Counted from the stretch's first letter, positions 28,448 through 40,489 are shown. The stretch: 49,575 nt of DNA from Psychrobacillus soli (GCF_006861775.1 NZ_VDGG01000017.1:425-49999), one strand, 5' to 3'. Made by a program: numbers and translations. Notes: generated from the letters alone by a model not told the origin.

Positions 28448-30792
28448 TTTTGCTCCTCCTCAGGAACGGTTTGCCCTGCTCTTCGCTCTTCAAACCATTG
28501 TTTCAGTTCAATGTATGGCGCATATAATAGCTTCTGTTCAAGCTCAATTTCTTTTGCACGCTGTTGATACGCTGGCGCTTCCGATAAATCTTGTTTAGCA
28601 AGATTTTCATTCACAACCAACGACCCACCCTCTATTCTAACAAAATTAAGTTCAAAAAACACCTTTGACATAAAATTAATTGTTTTTTGACTCCAACCTG
28701 TATGTTTGGCTAATTCATGTATATGTTGTTTTAATGCAAATGTTTTACGCTTTGCTAAAAAGGAGAAGTACCACTTAAATTGATCGCGGGTCGGTAATCC
28801 TTCAAAATACGTAGATTCATCTGCATAGAAATGCGCATAAATCCGTTGCCACTCTTGGTATTCTAATAATTGATTAAGTTCTTTTTCATCAGACGGCAAA
28901 TCTAATATAGTGACAAAATCAGCGTGTACTTGTTGCTCCAATAATTCAGCAACAAGCCATATATCTTTCGGAATTACCGATCGAAAGTGAGCAATAGTTT
29001 GTTCATGAAACGCTACAAAAATAGTTTGTTCAAGCGGAATCATTGGTAACCAGCGTTTCTCTTGACGTATTCCTCGAATATCAAAAAGCTGCCATTCATT
29101 TGTTTTTGCGTCTTGAATCATCAGTTGTGGCTTTTTGCGTCCGTTCCATTCATTAATTTGTAAATCTCCGATGAAGGAAAGTTTTGCCGCTGGTGCAATT
29201 TCGTCTGCAAGATCTCCTTTACCGAATCCAATAGCATCTAATAATGTAATTCCTTGTTTCAGTTCCATTTTCACATGATTTTGCGCAGACCCAATTTTAC
29301 GTACAGATGACACTTCTACATTTTCTATACAATAGACAGGTTTAGCAAAATCCATTCCAAATGGAGCCAACTTTTGAAGTGATTCAATCGATTCCGTTGA
29401 AATTTCTTCCATTTCAAGTGGAACATCTATTGAAACGATCGGTACTAATTGCTCGTCCGTTAGAGCTATTTTAGCTTGTTCATTTAATCGATTTCGGAAG
29501 GTTTCTACATATTCTAATGATAAAGTCATACCAGCTGCCATCGGATGCCCACCAAAATGGGGTACAATGTCGCTGTTTTTCGCAATCTCTTTATACATAT
29601 GGAACCCTTCAATACTACGAGCAGACCCTTTTGCCATTTGCTTTTCTTCATCAAAACCAAGAACAATTGCAGGTCGATAATATTTTTCCACTAGTTTGGA
29701 AGCGACAATTCCAAGTACCCCAGGGTTCCAATCTTTTTTACCAACTACGATCACACTAGGGCCATCTATGACATTCGCATTCTCGATCATTTCCACTGCT
29801 TCATCTGTAATTTCTTTGACGATTGCTTGCCGTTCTTTATTTTTTTCGTTTAATATATTGGCAATCGCTAATGCATAGTTTGGTTCCTCTGTTAAAAATA
29901 ATTCAACACCAGGTGCCGCCTCACCTAGTCTACCTACTGCATTGATGCGTGGACCAAACATAAATCCAACTGTTTCTTCATTGATCGTGGATATTTCTAC
30001 ACCACTCACATTAGCAAGCGCCTCTATTGCTATAGAATCGGTTCGTTGCATTTGTTTTATTCCTTGTTGGACAAAATAACGGTTTTCTCCTGTCAATGAA
30101 ACCAAATCCGCTATTGTTCCGATTGCTACTAAGTAATAGAATTCTTTCGGTATTTCTCCGATTAACGCATGAGCAACTTTAAAAGCAACCCCTACTCCTG
30201 CTAAATGAGAAAATGGATATGTTGCGTCTTTCAATCCTGGGTGAATGATAATATCTGCAGGCGGTAACGTTTCTCCTGGTTCATGGTGATCCGTTACAAT
30301 AACATCCATTCCTAAGTCTTTCGCAAATTGAATGGCTGCATGCCCAGAAATACCGTTATCTACTGTAATTATTAAAGTGACTCCTTCATCAAATGCTTCT
30401 TGAAATAAGCGTTCACTAGGACCGTAACCGTCAATAAATCGATTGGGTATTTTAAAAAGAACATCCGCACCCATCAACTCTAATACTTTCATCATAATCG
30501 TTGTACTAGTTATGCCATCCGCATCATAGTCACCGTATACCATTATACGTTCTCCTGCACCTATCGCTTGGTGAACACGAGCCACTAAAGCATCCATTCC
30601 ATTCAATAAAAATGGATTATGAATTTGTTCTTCTGTAATATATAAAAATTGCTTAGCATCTTCAACGCTTTTAAAACCTCTTGATACTAGCACTTTCGCA
30701 CAAACGCTTGGTATCGAAAGTGCAGTTTCCAGTTCATGTACAAGTTGTTCATCTGGTCTTGAAATAAGCCATTTTTTTTGAGATTGAATCAT
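28438..30792 (-). CDS. recJ: Single-stranded-DNA-specific 5'-3' exonuclease RecJ
   Basis: A DHH-family nuclease of 784 residues that resects 5' ends in recombination and mismatch repair. Motif I DYDADG is at 88-93 and motif III DHH at 168-170; AVGRLGEA and [10 protein letters not shown] are the later signature segments. The C-terminal extension after about residue 560 is the longer domain seen in Firmicutes RecJ. AAGGAAGTG precedes the ATG. A hairpin only 33 bases upstream leaves little room for a promoter of its own. Confidence 0.96.
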   Translation of the reverse strand: MIQSQKKWLISRPDEQLVHELETALSIPSVCAKVLVSRGFKSVEDAKQFLYITEEQIHNPFLLNGMDALVARVHQAIGAGERIMVYGDYDADGITSTTIMMKVLELMGADVLFKIPNRFIDGYGPSERLFQEAFDEGVTLIITVDNGISGHAAIQFAKDLGMDVIVTDHHEPGETLPPADIIIHPGLKDATYPFSHLAGVGVAFKVAHALIGEIPKEFYYLVAIGTIADLVSLTGENRYFVQQGIKQMQRTDSIAIEALANVSGVEISTINEETVGFMFGPRINAVGRLGEAAPGVELFLTEEPNYALAIANILNEKNKERQAIVKEITDEAVEMIENANVIDGPSVIVVGKKDWNPGVLGIVASKLVEKYYRPAIVLGFDEEKQMAKGSARSIEGFHMYKEIAKNSDIVPHFGGHPMAAGMTLSLEYVETFRNRLNEQAKIALTDEQLVPIVSIDVPLEMEEISTESIESLQKLAPFGMDFAKPVYCIENVEVSSVRKIGSAQNHVKMELKQGITLLDAIGFGKGDLADEIAPAAKLSFIGDLQINEWNGRKKPQLMIQDAKTNEWQLFDIRGIRQEKRWLPMIPLEQTIFVAFHEQTIAHFRSVIPKDIWLVAELLEQQVHADFVTILDLPSDEKELNQLLEYQEWQRIYAHFYADESTYFEGLPTRDQFKWYFSFLAKRKTFALKQHIHELAKHTGWSQKTINFMSKVFFELNFVRIEGGSLVVNENLAKQDLSEAPAYQQRAKEIELEQKLLYAPYIELKQWFEERRAGQTVPEEEQKWI

Positions 30793-30825
30793 TTCTTCAC
30801 TTCCTTATGTATTATTAAACGCGTT

Positions 30826-30859
30826 AGAAAACCTTTTGACATAAGCCAAAAGGTTTTCT
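30826..30859 (-). terminator. Hairpin between lapA-like gene and recJ
   Basis: AGAAAACCTTTTG (30826-30838) and CAAAAGGTTTTCT (30847-30859) form a perfect 13-bp stem. Ts lie within the minus-strand descending arm rather than after it, so it may be a partial terminator or attenuator ahead of recJ. Confidence 0.6.
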
Positions 30860-30861
30860 AC

Positions 30862-31200
30862 TTAATTTGTCGTATTTTCGTCTTTTACTTCCGTTGCTTT
30901 TGGTAGTTGCTCTTGATGAACAATCAATTCATTCTGCAAAGCACTAATGGAAGCCTCTTTCTTTTCCATTTCTTTCTCCAGATGTTTCACTTTTCTTGAA
31001 AGAACAAAGGAACGATAGATTGCAACCGTACCACTTAATAATGCCCCTAATAATGCTGAACCAAGTATGACTAAAATAAGTGGCCAGTCAGCTGTACCAA
31101 AAATATAATTGACAGGTACTGCCCCAACATTATACACAGCAAACAAAGCAATAATAACGGCAAATAAAAGTCCAAATAAAAGCGACCACTGAAACTTCAT
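30862..31200 (-). CDS. yrvD: LapA-like (DUF1049) membrane protein, YrvD-like
   Basis: A 112-residue protein with two transmembrane helices at about 5-25 (LLFGLLFAVIIALFAVYNV) and 38-62, then a cytoplasmic coiled-coil (LEKEMEKKEASISALQNEL). The layout matches the LapA/DUF1049 family, whose E. coli members help assemble lipopolysaccharide; that role cannot apply in a Gram-positive cell, so its function is unknown. It lies between secDF and recJ as in B. subtilis. Confidence 0.8.
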   Translation of the reverse strand: MKFQWSLLFGLLFAVIIALFAVYNVGAVPVNYIFGTADWPLILVILGSALLGALLSGTVAIYRSFVLSRKVKHLEKEMEKKEASISALQNELIVHQEQLPKATEVKDENTTN

Positions 31201-31232
31201 ACAGGCACCCCATTTACTTATTACTTTACCAT

Positions 31233-31265
31233 AAAAAAAAGGAACAGAATATAGTCTCTGTTCCC
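31233..31265 (-). terminator. secDF terminator
   Basis: On the minus strand GGAACAGA (31264-31257) pairs with TCTGTTCC (31248-31241), followed by eight Ts. It ends the comN-secDF transcript. Confidence 0.88.
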
Positions 31266-31279
31266 AAAATGTATCATAC

Positions 31280-33550
31280 TTAAACTACTGGCTCATCAGA
31301 ACCCCATGTTTTATCTTCTTTTTTCACATCAAGTCCACCTGTTTTACGTAATTCTTTCACTTTCAAATCGAACCATAACTGAGCTCCGATAAAAATCGAA
31401 GAATACGTACCAGCGATTAAACCAATTAACAATGCAATCGAGAAGTTTTGAATCCCACTTGCACCAAATATTAGAAGCGCAACAACTACTAAAATAACAG
31501 TTAACACGGTATTTACAGAACGTCCAAGCGTTTGACGTAATGATTTGTTTACGATTGTTGCAAGTTCTTCTTCAGTCGTAATTTTTTTGCTACGATGTAA
31601 ATTTTCGCGAATACGGTCAAACGTAACAATCGTATCATTAATCGAATACCCGACAATCGTCAGTACAGCAGCTATAAATGTAATATCTACCTCTAACCGT
31701 AGGATACTGAATATCGCAACCATTAAAAATGCATCATGCAGTAGCGAAACGATGGAAGCAAGGCCCATTTTCCACTCGAAACGAAATGCAACATAAATTA
31801 CAATACCTAACGCCGCAAAAAGTAGTGCTTTAACCGCATTCTTCGCAAGCTCTTGCCCAACCGTAGGAGATACACTACTTACGTTTGGATCAATACCAAA
31901 CTCCTCGGTCATTGCCGTTTTTAACGTTTTAACTTCTTCTTGAGTGAAATCATCTTTATAGCTTACTACCGCTATTTCATTATTCTCTCCAGAAAGTACA
32001 ATATCATCAGAAGATAAACCAATATTATCTAGTTTTTCCGAAACAAATTCTTTTGTTAACGACTCAGTAGACTGAATATCTACGCGAGTACCTTTGGAGA
32101 AATCTATACCAAGATTCAACTTAAAGACACTTAAGATAATAATCCCAGCAATCGTTAAAGTAATCGAAGCAATATAGAAAATTTTACGACTGTGCACAAA
32201 GTCAAAACGGTCAAATTTCGTCGTTAAGTCAAGTGTATCTACTTCATCTTCCGGAGCGTGCATACGTTTCTTCGGAATACCAAACCACCCTGGTTTATTA
32301 TCAAAATAACCACTGTTAACGAGTAACCCTAATAATACACGTGATGCCCAAACCGCAGTAATGAAAATAACTAATATACTTATGATTAACAGCGTTGCGA
32401 ATCCTTTAACAGAACTAGTACCGAAGTAGAATAATACGGCTGCTGCTAAAAGAGTCGTAATATTTGCATCAAATATCGCTGAGAAAGACTCTTTTGCTCC
32501 GGCATCAAATGCCTTTTTAACAGACTTACCAACTCGTAATTCTTCCCTTACTCGTTCATATGTCAAGATATTGGCATCCACGGCCATACCCACACCGAGT
32601 ACAATCGCTGCAATACCTGGAAGTGTTAATACACCATTAATCCAATCAAAAATTACTAAAATTAAGAAAATATAAACTACTAAAGATATAACTGCTACTA
32701 CACCTGGTAAACGGTAATAGAAAATCATGAAAATGAAAATAGCGGAAACCCCGATAATACTAGCAAGAATTGTACTATTTAATGCTTCTTCACCGAACTG
32801 AGCACCAACAGATGTAGAGTAAATTTCAGTTAACTTAACCGGTAGTGCTCCTGCATTTAAAACACCTGCTAAATTCTTTGTTTCTTCTAAAGTGAAAGCA
32901 CCTGAAATTTCAACGCTATCAGAATTAATGCGCTGAGAAACTCGTGGATTGGATGTAAATTTTGGTTTTGGCTTCATCACTTCCGCAGCGTAGGAATCAA
33001 CGCCTTCTTCAAAATCCATCCAAATAACTAATACATTATCTGGTGCTGGTTTAGCCGCAATTTCGGATGTTATATCTGCAAATTTACTAGCATCTTTAAG
33101 TTCTAATGTAACAATTGGTTGCCCTTGTTGATTAAAGGCATCCTTCGCTCCACCTTCTTTTAAATCTGCTCCATCTAACATAATGTTATCATCTGAATCA
33201 CGGAAAGTTAGATTCGCTTGTGTAGAAAGAATTTCCCTTGCTGAGTTTTGATCCTCCACTCCAGCAAGCTGAACGCGAATACGATGACCGTCTTCGATTT
33301 GAATACTAGGCTCACTTACACCTAATACATCAATCCGGTTCGAAAGTGCTGATGCAGTAGCCGATACTACTTCATCCGTAATTACTTGTCCATCTTTTAA
33401 CTCTTCTACTTGGTAAAGTACTTCAAAACCACCTTGTAAGTCTAAGCCAAGTTTAATATTATTTAGTACTCCACTAACCGTAGGGCTGATTGTCCCTGCA
33501 AAAATAACGATAAGTAATAAAAACGCAACTAGGCGCCCTCTAGTTTTCAT
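31280..33550 (-). CDS. secDF: Protein translocase subunit SecDF (fused)
   Basis: A proton-driven RND-type accessory of the Sec channel. SecD and SecF are fused into one chain of 756 residues, as in B. subtilis. The SecD half begins with one helix, then GLDLQGG near 35-41 and a periplasmic-type domain, then five helices. The SecF half starts near residue 445 with its own first helix, GIDFSKGTRVDI, and five more helices (about twelve in total). The ATG at 33550 follows GAGGAGG; the frame's upstream extension lacks a site. Confidence 0.96.
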   Translation of the reverse strand: MKTRGRLVAFLLLIVIFAGTISPTVSGVLNNIKLGLDLQGGFEVLYQVEELKDGQVITDEVVSATASALSNRIDVLGVSEPSIQIEDGHRIRVQLAGVEDQNSAREILSTQANLTFRDSDDNIMLDGADLKEGGAKDAFNQQGQPIVTLELKDASKFADITSEIAAKPAPDNVLVIWMDFEEGVDSYAAEVMKPKPKFTSNPRVSQRINSDSVEISGAFTLEETKNLAGVLNAGALPVKLTEIYSTSVGAQFGEEALNSTILASIIGVSAIFIFMIFYYRLPGVVAVISLVVYIFLILVIFDWINGVLTLPGIAAIVLGVGMAVDANILTYERVREELRVGKSVKKAFDAGAKESFSAIFDANITTLLAAAVLFYFGTSSVKGFATLLIISILVIFITAVWASRVLLGLLVNSGYFDNKPGWFGIPKKRMHAPEDEVDTLDLTTKFDRFDFVHSRKIFYIASITLTIAGIIILSVFKLNLGIDFSKGTRVDIQSTESLTKEFVSEKLDNIGLSSDDIVLSGENNEIAVVSYKDDFTQEEVKTLKTAMTEEFGIDPNVSSVSPTVGQELAKNAVKALLFAALGIVIYVAFRFEWKMGLASIVSLLHDAFLMVAIFSILRLEVDITFIAAVLTIVGYSINDTIVTFDRIRENLHRSKKITTEEELATIVNKSLRQTLGRSVNTVLTVILVVVALLIFGASGIQNFSIALLIGLIAGTYSSIFIGAQLWFDLKVKELRKTGGLDVKKEDKTWGSDEPVV

Positions 33551-33628
33551 ATGTATGTATTCCTCCTCAAAAAAACGCAACATGTTTATTATGAAACACG
33601 ATGCGCTCACTGTCAAATAACGGTTACT

Positions 33629-33943
33629 TTATGCATCTACATTTTTTGGATTTAATAATAGTTGCAATTCTTCTTGATTGACCTCTGAAAACCAATTAGC
33701 CGTTTTAAATTGATCAATTTGTTCAAACGTCATATATTCTGCTGGTGAAATCGAAAGCACATCATTGACAATTTGGTGTAAAGGCAAAGTAGCAATGTCT
33801 TTTTTGCGCCACTTTTTGGACACACAATATTTCCATATATCGCTTTCCGTCACTGTGGTGTATTGATATACTTCAAATTCACTCTTCTTACTTTCCAAAG
33901 CTGGTAGTACGTGCGTAAAAATGTCTTCGTATGTGTTTTCCAA
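33629..33943 (-). CDS. comN: Post-transcriptional regulator ComN
   Basis: A 104-residue protein of the ComN family. In B. subtilis, ComN (YrzD) acts on comE mRNA to promote competence and is recruited to poles and septa. The segment SKKWRKKDIATLPLHQIVNDVLSI in the middle resembles the family core. Translation begins at TTG after AGAGGTG. It lies just upstream of secDF and divergent from spoVB, as in B. subtilis. Confidence 0.85.
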   Translation of the reverse strand: MENTYEDIFTHVLPALESKKSEFEVYQYTTVTESDIWKYCVSKKWRKKDIATLPLHQIVNDVLSISPAEYMTFEQIDQFKTANWFSEVNQEELQLLLNPKNVDA

Positions 33944-34035
33944 AATACTACACCTCTTTTAACGAATAATGTACTAACAAGTAAGCATATTGTTATTGTA
34001 AACGATGTTCCTGTATTTGAGAAGGAAGTGTTTAT

Positions 34036-35562
34036 TTGTCGACTTTTTTAAAAGGTTCTCTTGTGTTAATGCTTTCCATTTTTTTATCTAAGTTTCTAGG
34101 TTTTATTTATCGAATGCAGTTTGTCCGGTTAACCGGCGAAGAAGTAGTTGGTATTTACTCGACCGCCTATCCAGCTTTTATCTTTTTTCTATCTATTATA
34201 CAACTTGGAATCCCGGTTGCAATTGCTAAAATAGTCGCAGAGCTGCGAACAAGAAATGCGATTTCTCAGTATTTCTCCGTTATGCGAACTTCCGTTGTTT
34301 TAACAGTTGCTACTACAGTAATATTCACACCATTATTTTTATTTGTCACGCCAATGATTTCTGGTAACTTATTGAAAAACGATGCAATTACGATGACTTT
34401 GTATGTATGTATTGCAATCGTACCGTTAGCAGCTGCAAGTGGTATTATTAAAGGTTTTTTCCAAGGAATTGCTAGATTAGAAGAAACTGCAGTGGCACAG
34501 TTGCTAGAACAAATTTTACGTATATTGCTTATCACTTTTGCATTACCGTTCTTACTTAATTCTGCTTCACCGCAAGAAGCCGCAGCATATGCAATGGGTA
34601 TGACTCTACTTGCTGAGGCTGCATCATTACTTTATTTAAAATGGAAATATGATAAATGGAAAACAAAGCAAAAGTATGCAAAAGCAACAAGTTCTTATCC
34701 CTTATCACCGCTGCTCGCGATTGCATTACCTTCATCTGGTTCTAGATTATTTGGATCTTTTACCTGGTTTTTAGAACCAATTGTTTTCATCAAAGCACTT
34801 GCCGTTACCGGTATGACAAGTATTGCAGCGACTACATTATATGGGGTAATCTCCGGGGTATTAATACCATTAGTATTGTTTCCGTCGTTTATTCCTTATG
34901 CCCTTTCAATTGTGCTCATTCCTGCAGTAAGCGATGCATTTGCAAGGAGGGATCTCTCCCTTCTAAAAGAAAGAATTCATTTATCGTTGAAGTTCTCGAC
35001 ATTGACTGGTTGCTACGCAGCGACTTTATTTTATTTGCATGGTGGCGAATTAGTTTCCACTCTTTTCCATGTAGAAAATTCCACTATTTACATGAAAATA
35101 TTGGCACCGGTTTTTTTCTTTTATTATATTCAAAGTCCGTTATTTTCCATTTTACAAGCGCTGGATAATTCAAAAGCCGCTTTTTTAAATTCTTTATATG
35201 GTGGCATTGGGAAATTATTGTTATTATTTTTTCTTGCCTCCCAAGTTTCTATTCAAGAAAAGGGAGCTGTTGTTGCGATTGGTTTTGGGGTATTAATCAC
35301 ATCGTTTTTACATATCGCTTCGTTAAAAGAAAAAAAAGAAGCACAAATTGGTTTCTCATTTTTTGTGCTTCCATATGTTGTTTTCTTAATCACCATTATT
35401 GCAAGACCACTTCTGCTTGCTATAGGCGATCAATCTTTAATCGTCGATTGTTTGTATACATTAGCCTTTTTGACAATCGGATTAGTGTTAACTAGACAAA
35501 TAAAGCGAAAGGAAATAGCTGTGATACTTAAAATTGTTCGGACAACTAAAAGGAAGTTTTAA
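34036..35562 (+). CDS. spoVB: Stage V sporulation protein B (lipid II flippase family)
   Basis: A polytopic membrane protein of the MOP/MATE superfamily, 508 residues with about 14 hydrophobic helices. The N-terminus (FLKGSLVLMLSIFLSKFLGFIYR) is typical of the SpoVB branch. In B. subtilis SpoVB is needed for spore cortex synthesis and is thought to flip lipid-linked precursors. The start is TTG with AGAAGGAAG upstream. Its last 17 bases overlap the convergent DUF421 gene. Paralogues (YtgP, YkvU) exist, but position favours SpoVB. Confidence 0.9.
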   Translation: MSTFLKGSLVLMLSIFLSKFLGFIYRMQFVRLTGEEVVGIYSTAYPAFIFFLSIIQLGIPVAIAKIVAELRTRNAISQYFSVMRTSVVLTVATTVIFTPLFLFVTPMISGNLLKNDAITMTLYVCIAIVPLAAASGIIKGFFQGIARLEETAVAQLLEQILRILLITFALPFLLNSASPQEAAAYAMGMTLLAEAASLLYLKWKYDKWKTKQKYAKATSSYPLSPLLAIALPSSGSRLFGSFTWFLEPIVFIKALAVTGMTSIAATTLYGVISGVLIPLVLFPSFIPYALSIVLIPAVSDAFARRDLSLLKERIHLSLKFSTLTGCYAATLFYLHGGELVSTLFHVENSTIYMKILAPVFFFYYIQSPLFSILQALDNSKAAFLNSLYGGIGKLLLLFFLASQVSIQEKGAVVAIGFGVLITSFLHIASLKEKKEAQIGFSFFVLPYVVFLITIIARPLLLAIGDQSLIVDCLYTLAFLTIGLVLTRQIKRKEIAVILKIVRTTKRKF

Positions 35563-36184
35563 GTTGTATATAAAGTGCTTCTTCTTCATAACTGCAATAG
35601 AATATTTTTTCTACGTTCGTAATCGATTGCTTTTCTAATTCTTCCCATAACCATTTTTCACTTTTTCCGATTCGTTCCAGATGGTCTTGTTGAATATCTC
35701 CATCTATGATAAGCGGGAAAACATATTGTTGTTCATCTTTTTTAAATACGGATAAATTTCCAGAAGGTTCTAAAAAAGCATACGAAACAGATCGGATGGA
35801 TCCAATTTGCTGTTCTCGTAATTGTTGCAGTAAATCATCTAAATTATATCGTTGTTTTCGCATTTCTTTTTCAATAATAATCCCTTCTTTCATAATGATC
35901 GAAGGTTGACCTTCCATTACATCTCGAAACTTTTTACTTTTCAATGAAAAATAAGAAACGCCAATTTGAATAATCAATAACATAACCATTGGCACTAGCG
36001 CATGAATAAAATTACTATGTGGATCATCTAAAGCAAAGGCCGCAACCTCTGCTATTAGTAAAAAAACGACTAAATCAAAAATACTTAACTCTCCGACTTC
36101 TCGTTTTCCCATTATACGCAAAATACCTAGTATAACCCAATATAATATAATCGTACGAAGCATTATGATGAGTATATCTTGCAC
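35546..36184 (-). CDS. yrbG: DUF421 membrane protein (YrbG/YetF family)
   Basis: A 212-residue protein with three N-terminal transmembrane helices (about 5-20, 35-52, 58-78) and a soluble C-terminal domain of the DUF421 type (EGQPSIIMKEGIIIEKEMRKQR near 93-114, then LDDLLQQLREQQI). Family members in spore formers include SpoVA-locus YetF/YkjA proteins of spore membranes. Function here is unproven. GTG start after GAGGTG. Tail-to-tail overlap with spoVB. Confidence 0.85.
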   Translation of the reverse strand: MQDILIIMLRTIILYWVILGILRIMGKREVGELSIFDLVVFLLIAEVAAFALDDPHSNFIHALVPMVMLLIIQIGVSYFSLKSKKFRDVMEGQPSIIMKEGIIIEKEMRKQRYNLDDLLQQLREQQIGSIRSVSYAFLEPSGNLSVFKKDEQQYVFPLIIDGDIQQDHLERIGKSEKWLWEELEKQSITNVEKIFYCSYEEEALYIQLKTSF

Positions 36185-36215
36185 ATGATCACCTCATCCT
36201 TACTGTGCCCAGAAA

Positions 36216-36251
36216 AAAAGAACTTACTCGTATATTTGAGTAAGTTCTTTT
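36216..36251 (-). terminator. Terminator of the ruvAB-queA-tgt-yajC operon
   Basis: AAAAGAACTTACTC (36216-36229) pairs with GAGTAAGTTCTTTT (36238-36251); a T-run follows on the minus strand. It lies eight bases after the yajC stop and probably ends the ruvA-to-yajC transcript. Confidence 0.85.
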
Positions 36252-36258
36252 ACTTTTT

Positions 36259-36522
36259 TTATGACTCTGAAACAACTCGTCCAACTGCAACGCGCTCGAA
36301 TTGTAAACGAGTGCCGTCTGCAACTACTACAAAAATTGTTTGATCGTCCACTGCATCTATCTTGCCGTGTAAACCACCAACTGTAATGATTTGATCTCCA
36401 CGTTTTAGACTATTTTGCATTGAAGCTGTATTTTTTTGACGTTTTTGTGCTGGGCGAATGATGAAAAACCACATCACTGCAAACATCGCAATTATCGGTA
36501 ATAAGCCTACCAATGTATCCAT
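36259..36522 (-). CDS. yajC: Preprotein translocase subunit YajC
   Basis: An 87-residue single-pass membrane protein that associates with SecDF. The helix at about 5-22 is followed by the family signature FIIRPAQKRQKN and the conserved LKRGDQIITVGGLHGKI. AAGGAGG precedes the ATG. It is the last gene after tgt; its partner secDF lies about 3 kb away on the same strand. Confidence 0.96.
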   Translation of the reverse strand: MDTLVGLLPIIAMFAVMWFFIIRPAQKRQKNTASMQNSLKRGDQIITVGGLHGKIDAVDDQTIFVVVADGTRLQFERVAVGRVVSES

Positions 36523-36564
36523 ATATTATTCCCCTCCTTTTTATCTCTTTATAGTATACAAGAA

Positions 36565-37704
<1,140 letters not shown>

Positions 37705-38745
37705 TTAATAGTTCCTTCCTTTTATAAACATTGCATCTCCAAAACTGAAAAATCGATATCTCAAATCAATTGCTTCTTTATATGCGGACAAGATGAAATC
37801 CCTTGAAGTAAGTGCACTCACTAGCATTACAAGCGTCGACTTTGGTAAATGGAAATTCGTAATCATTCCGTCAATACATTTAAATTCATATCCAGGGTAA
37901 ATGAAAATAGAAGTCCAACCGCTGTCTTCTTGCAATTGTCCGTTAAATTTGGACGCAACTGTTTCAAGCGTTCTTGTAGAAGTAGTGCCAACTGCAACTA
38001 TTTTTCCGCCCGCTTCTTTCACTTCATTTATCGTATTTGCTGTTTCTTTCGATAGGCGATAAAACTCCGAATGCATTTCATGGTCGTCGATAGAATCCAC
38101 ACTTACAGGACGGAAAGTTCCAAGTCCTACATGAAGTGTCACAAAGGCTATTTTAACACCTTTTGCTCGAATGTCACTTAATAAATTTTCTGTAAAGTGT
38201 AATCCAGCAGTTGGTGCTGCGGCCGAACCTTGCTCTTTCGCATAAACTGTTTGATAACGATCTTTGTTTTCCAATTTTTCATGAATATACGGAGGTAAAG
38301 GCATCTCGCCAAGCTGGTCTAATACTTCAAAAAACACACCGTCGTATTCAAAGCGGAATATACGTCCGCCATGCTCTTTTATATCGGTACAAACAGCGCG
38401 CAGTAGCCCGTCACCGAATACAATCGTCGTCCCTATTTTGACGCGTTTTGCCGGTTTCACAAGGGTCTCCCAATGATCACCTTCTATTTGTGTCAATAAA
38501 AGCACTTCTACATTCGCACCAGTCTCTTCCTTCACTCCCATTAAACGGGCAGGCATTACTTTCGTATCGTTTAAAACGAGGCAATCCCCTTCGTTTAATT
38601 CATCCAAAATGGCGGAGAAATGGTTGTGTGTATACGCCTTCTTTGGATAATCCGCTATTAATAGCTTACTACTTGTCCGGTCCAGTAATGGCGTTTGTGC
38701 AATCAGTTCTTCTGGTAAATCAAAATCAAAATCTTCTACTCTCAT
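37705..38745 (-). CDS. queA: S-adenosylmethionine:tRNA ribosyltransferase-isomerase
   Basis: Transfers and isomerises the ribosyl part of SAM onto preQ1-tRNA to give epoxyqueuosine. The 346-residue protein shows the N-terminal [26 protein letters not shown] and central AAPTAGLHF and [10 protein letters not shown] blocks that mark the family. It follows ruvB by 17 bases and is directly coupled to tgt, an arrangement shared with B. subtilis. Confidence 0.97.
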   Translation of the reverse strand: MRVEDFDFDLPEELIAQTPLLDRTSSKLLIADYPKKAYTHNHFSAILDELNEGDCLVLNDTKVMPARLMGVKEETGANVEVLLLTQIEGDHWETLVKPAKRVKIGTTIVFGDGLLRAVCTDIKEHGGRIFRFEYDGVFFEVLDQLGEMPLPPYIHEKLENKDRYQTVYAKEQGSAAAPTAGLHFTENLLSDIRAKGVKIAFVTLHVGLGTFRPVSVDSIDDHEMHSEFYRLSKETANTINEVKEAGGKIVAVGTTSTRTLETVASKFNGQLQEDSGWTSIFIYPGYEFKCIDGMITNFHLPKSTLVMLVSALTSRDFILSAYKEAIDLRYRFFSFGDAMFIKGRNY

Positions 38746-38762
38746 CTGGCGTACATCCTTTA

Positions 38763-39773
38763 TTAGTCGTTTCTTTCTATCGGTAACGGCATTCCTAAAT
38801 GCTCGTAAGCAAGTGGCGTTACTATTCTTCCCCTAGGGGACCTTTGTATAAACCCAATTTGTAATAAATACGGCTCATATACATCTTCTATCGTCGTAGA
38901 TTCTTCTCCAATACTTGCGGCAATTGTATCTAGGCCAACAGGACCGCCTCTGAATCTTTCGATCATTCCTATCAATAACTTATGATCAATATGATCTAAA
39001 CCTCTTGGATCTACTTGAAGAAGCTCGAGTGCTTCTCTTGCTAGAATTAATGATATATGACCATTTCCACGCACTTGTGCATAATCTCGCACACGTTTTA
39101 ATAGGCGGTTTGCTATACGAGGTGTTCCTCTCGAACGTCTTGCTATTTCACCTGCAGATTCAAAATCAATGGAAGCATTGAATAATTCTGCACTTCGCAT
39201 AACAATCGACGTAAGCGCTTCCTCATCATAATAATCCAGTCGAAGCAATACACCGAATCGGTCCCTGAGTGGAGCAGATAATGCTCCCGCTCTTGTCGTT
39301 GCACCAATTAGCGTAAACGGTGGTAAATCTAGCCGAACACTTCTTGCTGCGGGACCTTTTCCTACAACAATATCTAAACAAAAATCTTCCATTGCTGGGT
39401 ATAGCACTTCTTCAATGGAACGATTCAGTCGATGTATTTCATCGATGAATAATACATCGCCCGGTTCAAGCGAACTAACGATAGCTGCTAAATCACCTGG
39501 TCGCTCAATAGCTGGCCCACTAGTCATACGAATTTGAACGTCCATTTCATTCGCAATTACAGAAGCAAGTGTCGTTTTACCGAGTCCTGGAGGTCCATAT
39601 AAAAGACAATGATCCAAACTTTCACTTCTCATTTTTGCTGCTTCTATGAAAATCTCTAAATTATGTTTAATCTTATCTTGTCCAATATATTGCTTTAATA
39701 ATTGTGGACGAAGCGATTGTTCAAATGGTTCATCATAATTAGATATTTCGCTTGAAATCACACGCTCTGTCAT
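38763..39773 (-). CDS. ruvB: Holliday junction branch migration helicase RuvB
   Basis: The hexameric AAA+ motor that drives branch migration with RuvA. The 336-residue protein has Walker A GPPGLGKT at 60-67, Walker [16 protein letters not shown] near 108-122, sensor IGATTRAG and the C-terminal winged-helix with [12 protein letters not shown]. Its start is 44 bases after ruvA, and AAGGGGG precedes the ATG region. No RuvC gene is expected in this group, where RecU resolves junctions. Confidence 0.97.
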   Translation of the reverse strand: MTERVISSEISNYDEPFEQSLRPQLLKQYIGQDKIKHNLEIFIEAAKMRSESLDHCLLYGPPGLGKTTLASVIANEMDVQIRMTSGPAIERPGDLAAIVSSLEPGDVLFIDEIHRLNRSIEEVLYPAMEDFCLDIVVGKGPAARSVRLDLPPFTLIGATTRAGALSAPLRDRFGVLLRLDYYDEEALTSIVMRSAELFNASIDFESAGEIARRSRGTPRIANRLLKRVRDYAQVRGNGHISLILAREALELLQVDPRGLDHIDHKLLIGMIERFRGGPVGLDTIAASIGEESTTIEDVYEPYLLQIGFIQRSPRGRIVTPLAYEHLGMPLPIERND

Positions 39774-39817
39774 GCCAAGAACCCCCTTTCTTTATTGATC
39801 CCGTGCTTGCGCTTTAC

Positions 39818-40438
39818 TTATTTCCCGGAAAATAATAATTGCAATGCTTTTTTCATAAATTCATCGGTTGTTTGAAGCTCTTTATTGTCTTTTAATTTTG
39901 GACGAACTTTTGAGAGTTCACGTTCAGAATATCCGAGTGCTGTAAGTGCAAGCATCGCTTCTTCTAGCTCATGGTCTGTAGAACTATCCGCAAATAATGT
40001 CGGTTCATCATCCACAAATTCGATTTGCTCCAAATCCATGAGATCATGCAACTTCCCTTTTAAGTCTAAAATCATTTGACGTGCCGTTTTCTTTCCGACT
40101 CCCGGAAACTTCACCAAAAACGTTTCATCTTCTCGCTCAATTGCTTGGATGACATGTGTCGGTTCACCACTTGCTAATATTGCAAGTGCTCCCTTAGGTC
40201 CTATCCCAGATACGAGAATGAGCTTTCGGAACAACTCTCGTTGCGCTAAAGTCGCAAACCCCATTAGCTGTTGTATATCCTCTCGAACATGGAAATGTGT
40301 ATATACTTGGATTATTTCTTCACTCTTTCTAAAAGCAAATGGATTGGGCGTAAACAGCTGATATCCTATCCCTTGCAACTCCAACACAACATACTCAGGC
40401 GTTATGCGTGTAACCTGTCCTTTTAAGTAATCATACAT
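39818..40438 (-). CDS. ruvA: Holliday junction DNA helicase subunit RuvA
   Basis: The junction-binding tetramer that loads RuvB. The 206-residue protein has the N-terminal OB domain (MYDYLKGQVTRI), tandem helix-hairpin-helix motifs (LVSGIGPKGALAIL near 76-89 and FPGVGKKTARQMI near 110-122), and a C-terminal RuvB-binding domain after an acidic linker. An extended -10 (TGGTATACT) about 30 nt upstream may be its promoter. B. subtilis bofC, which normally precedes ruvA, is absent here. Confidence 0.97.
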   Translation of the reverse strand: MYDYLKGQVTRITPEYVVLELQGIGYQLFTPNPFAFRKSEEIIQVYTHFHVREDIQQLMGFATLAQRELFRKLILVSGIGPKGALAILASGEPTHVIQAIEREDETFLVKFPGVGKKTARQMILDLKGKLHDLMDLEQIEFVDDEPTLFADSSTDHELEEAMLALTALGYSERELSKVRPKLKDNKELQTTDEFMKKALQLLFSGK

Positions 40439-40489
40439 ACCTTAAATCCCTCACAATCAATACTTCTAGTATACCATAACGATCAAAAT

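Noticed and set aside
33551-33616. N-terminal extension of SecDF by 22 residues
   Set aside because: The ATG at 33550 has GAGGAGG upstream and begins the conserved MKTRGR membrane anchor. The extension runs through that site.
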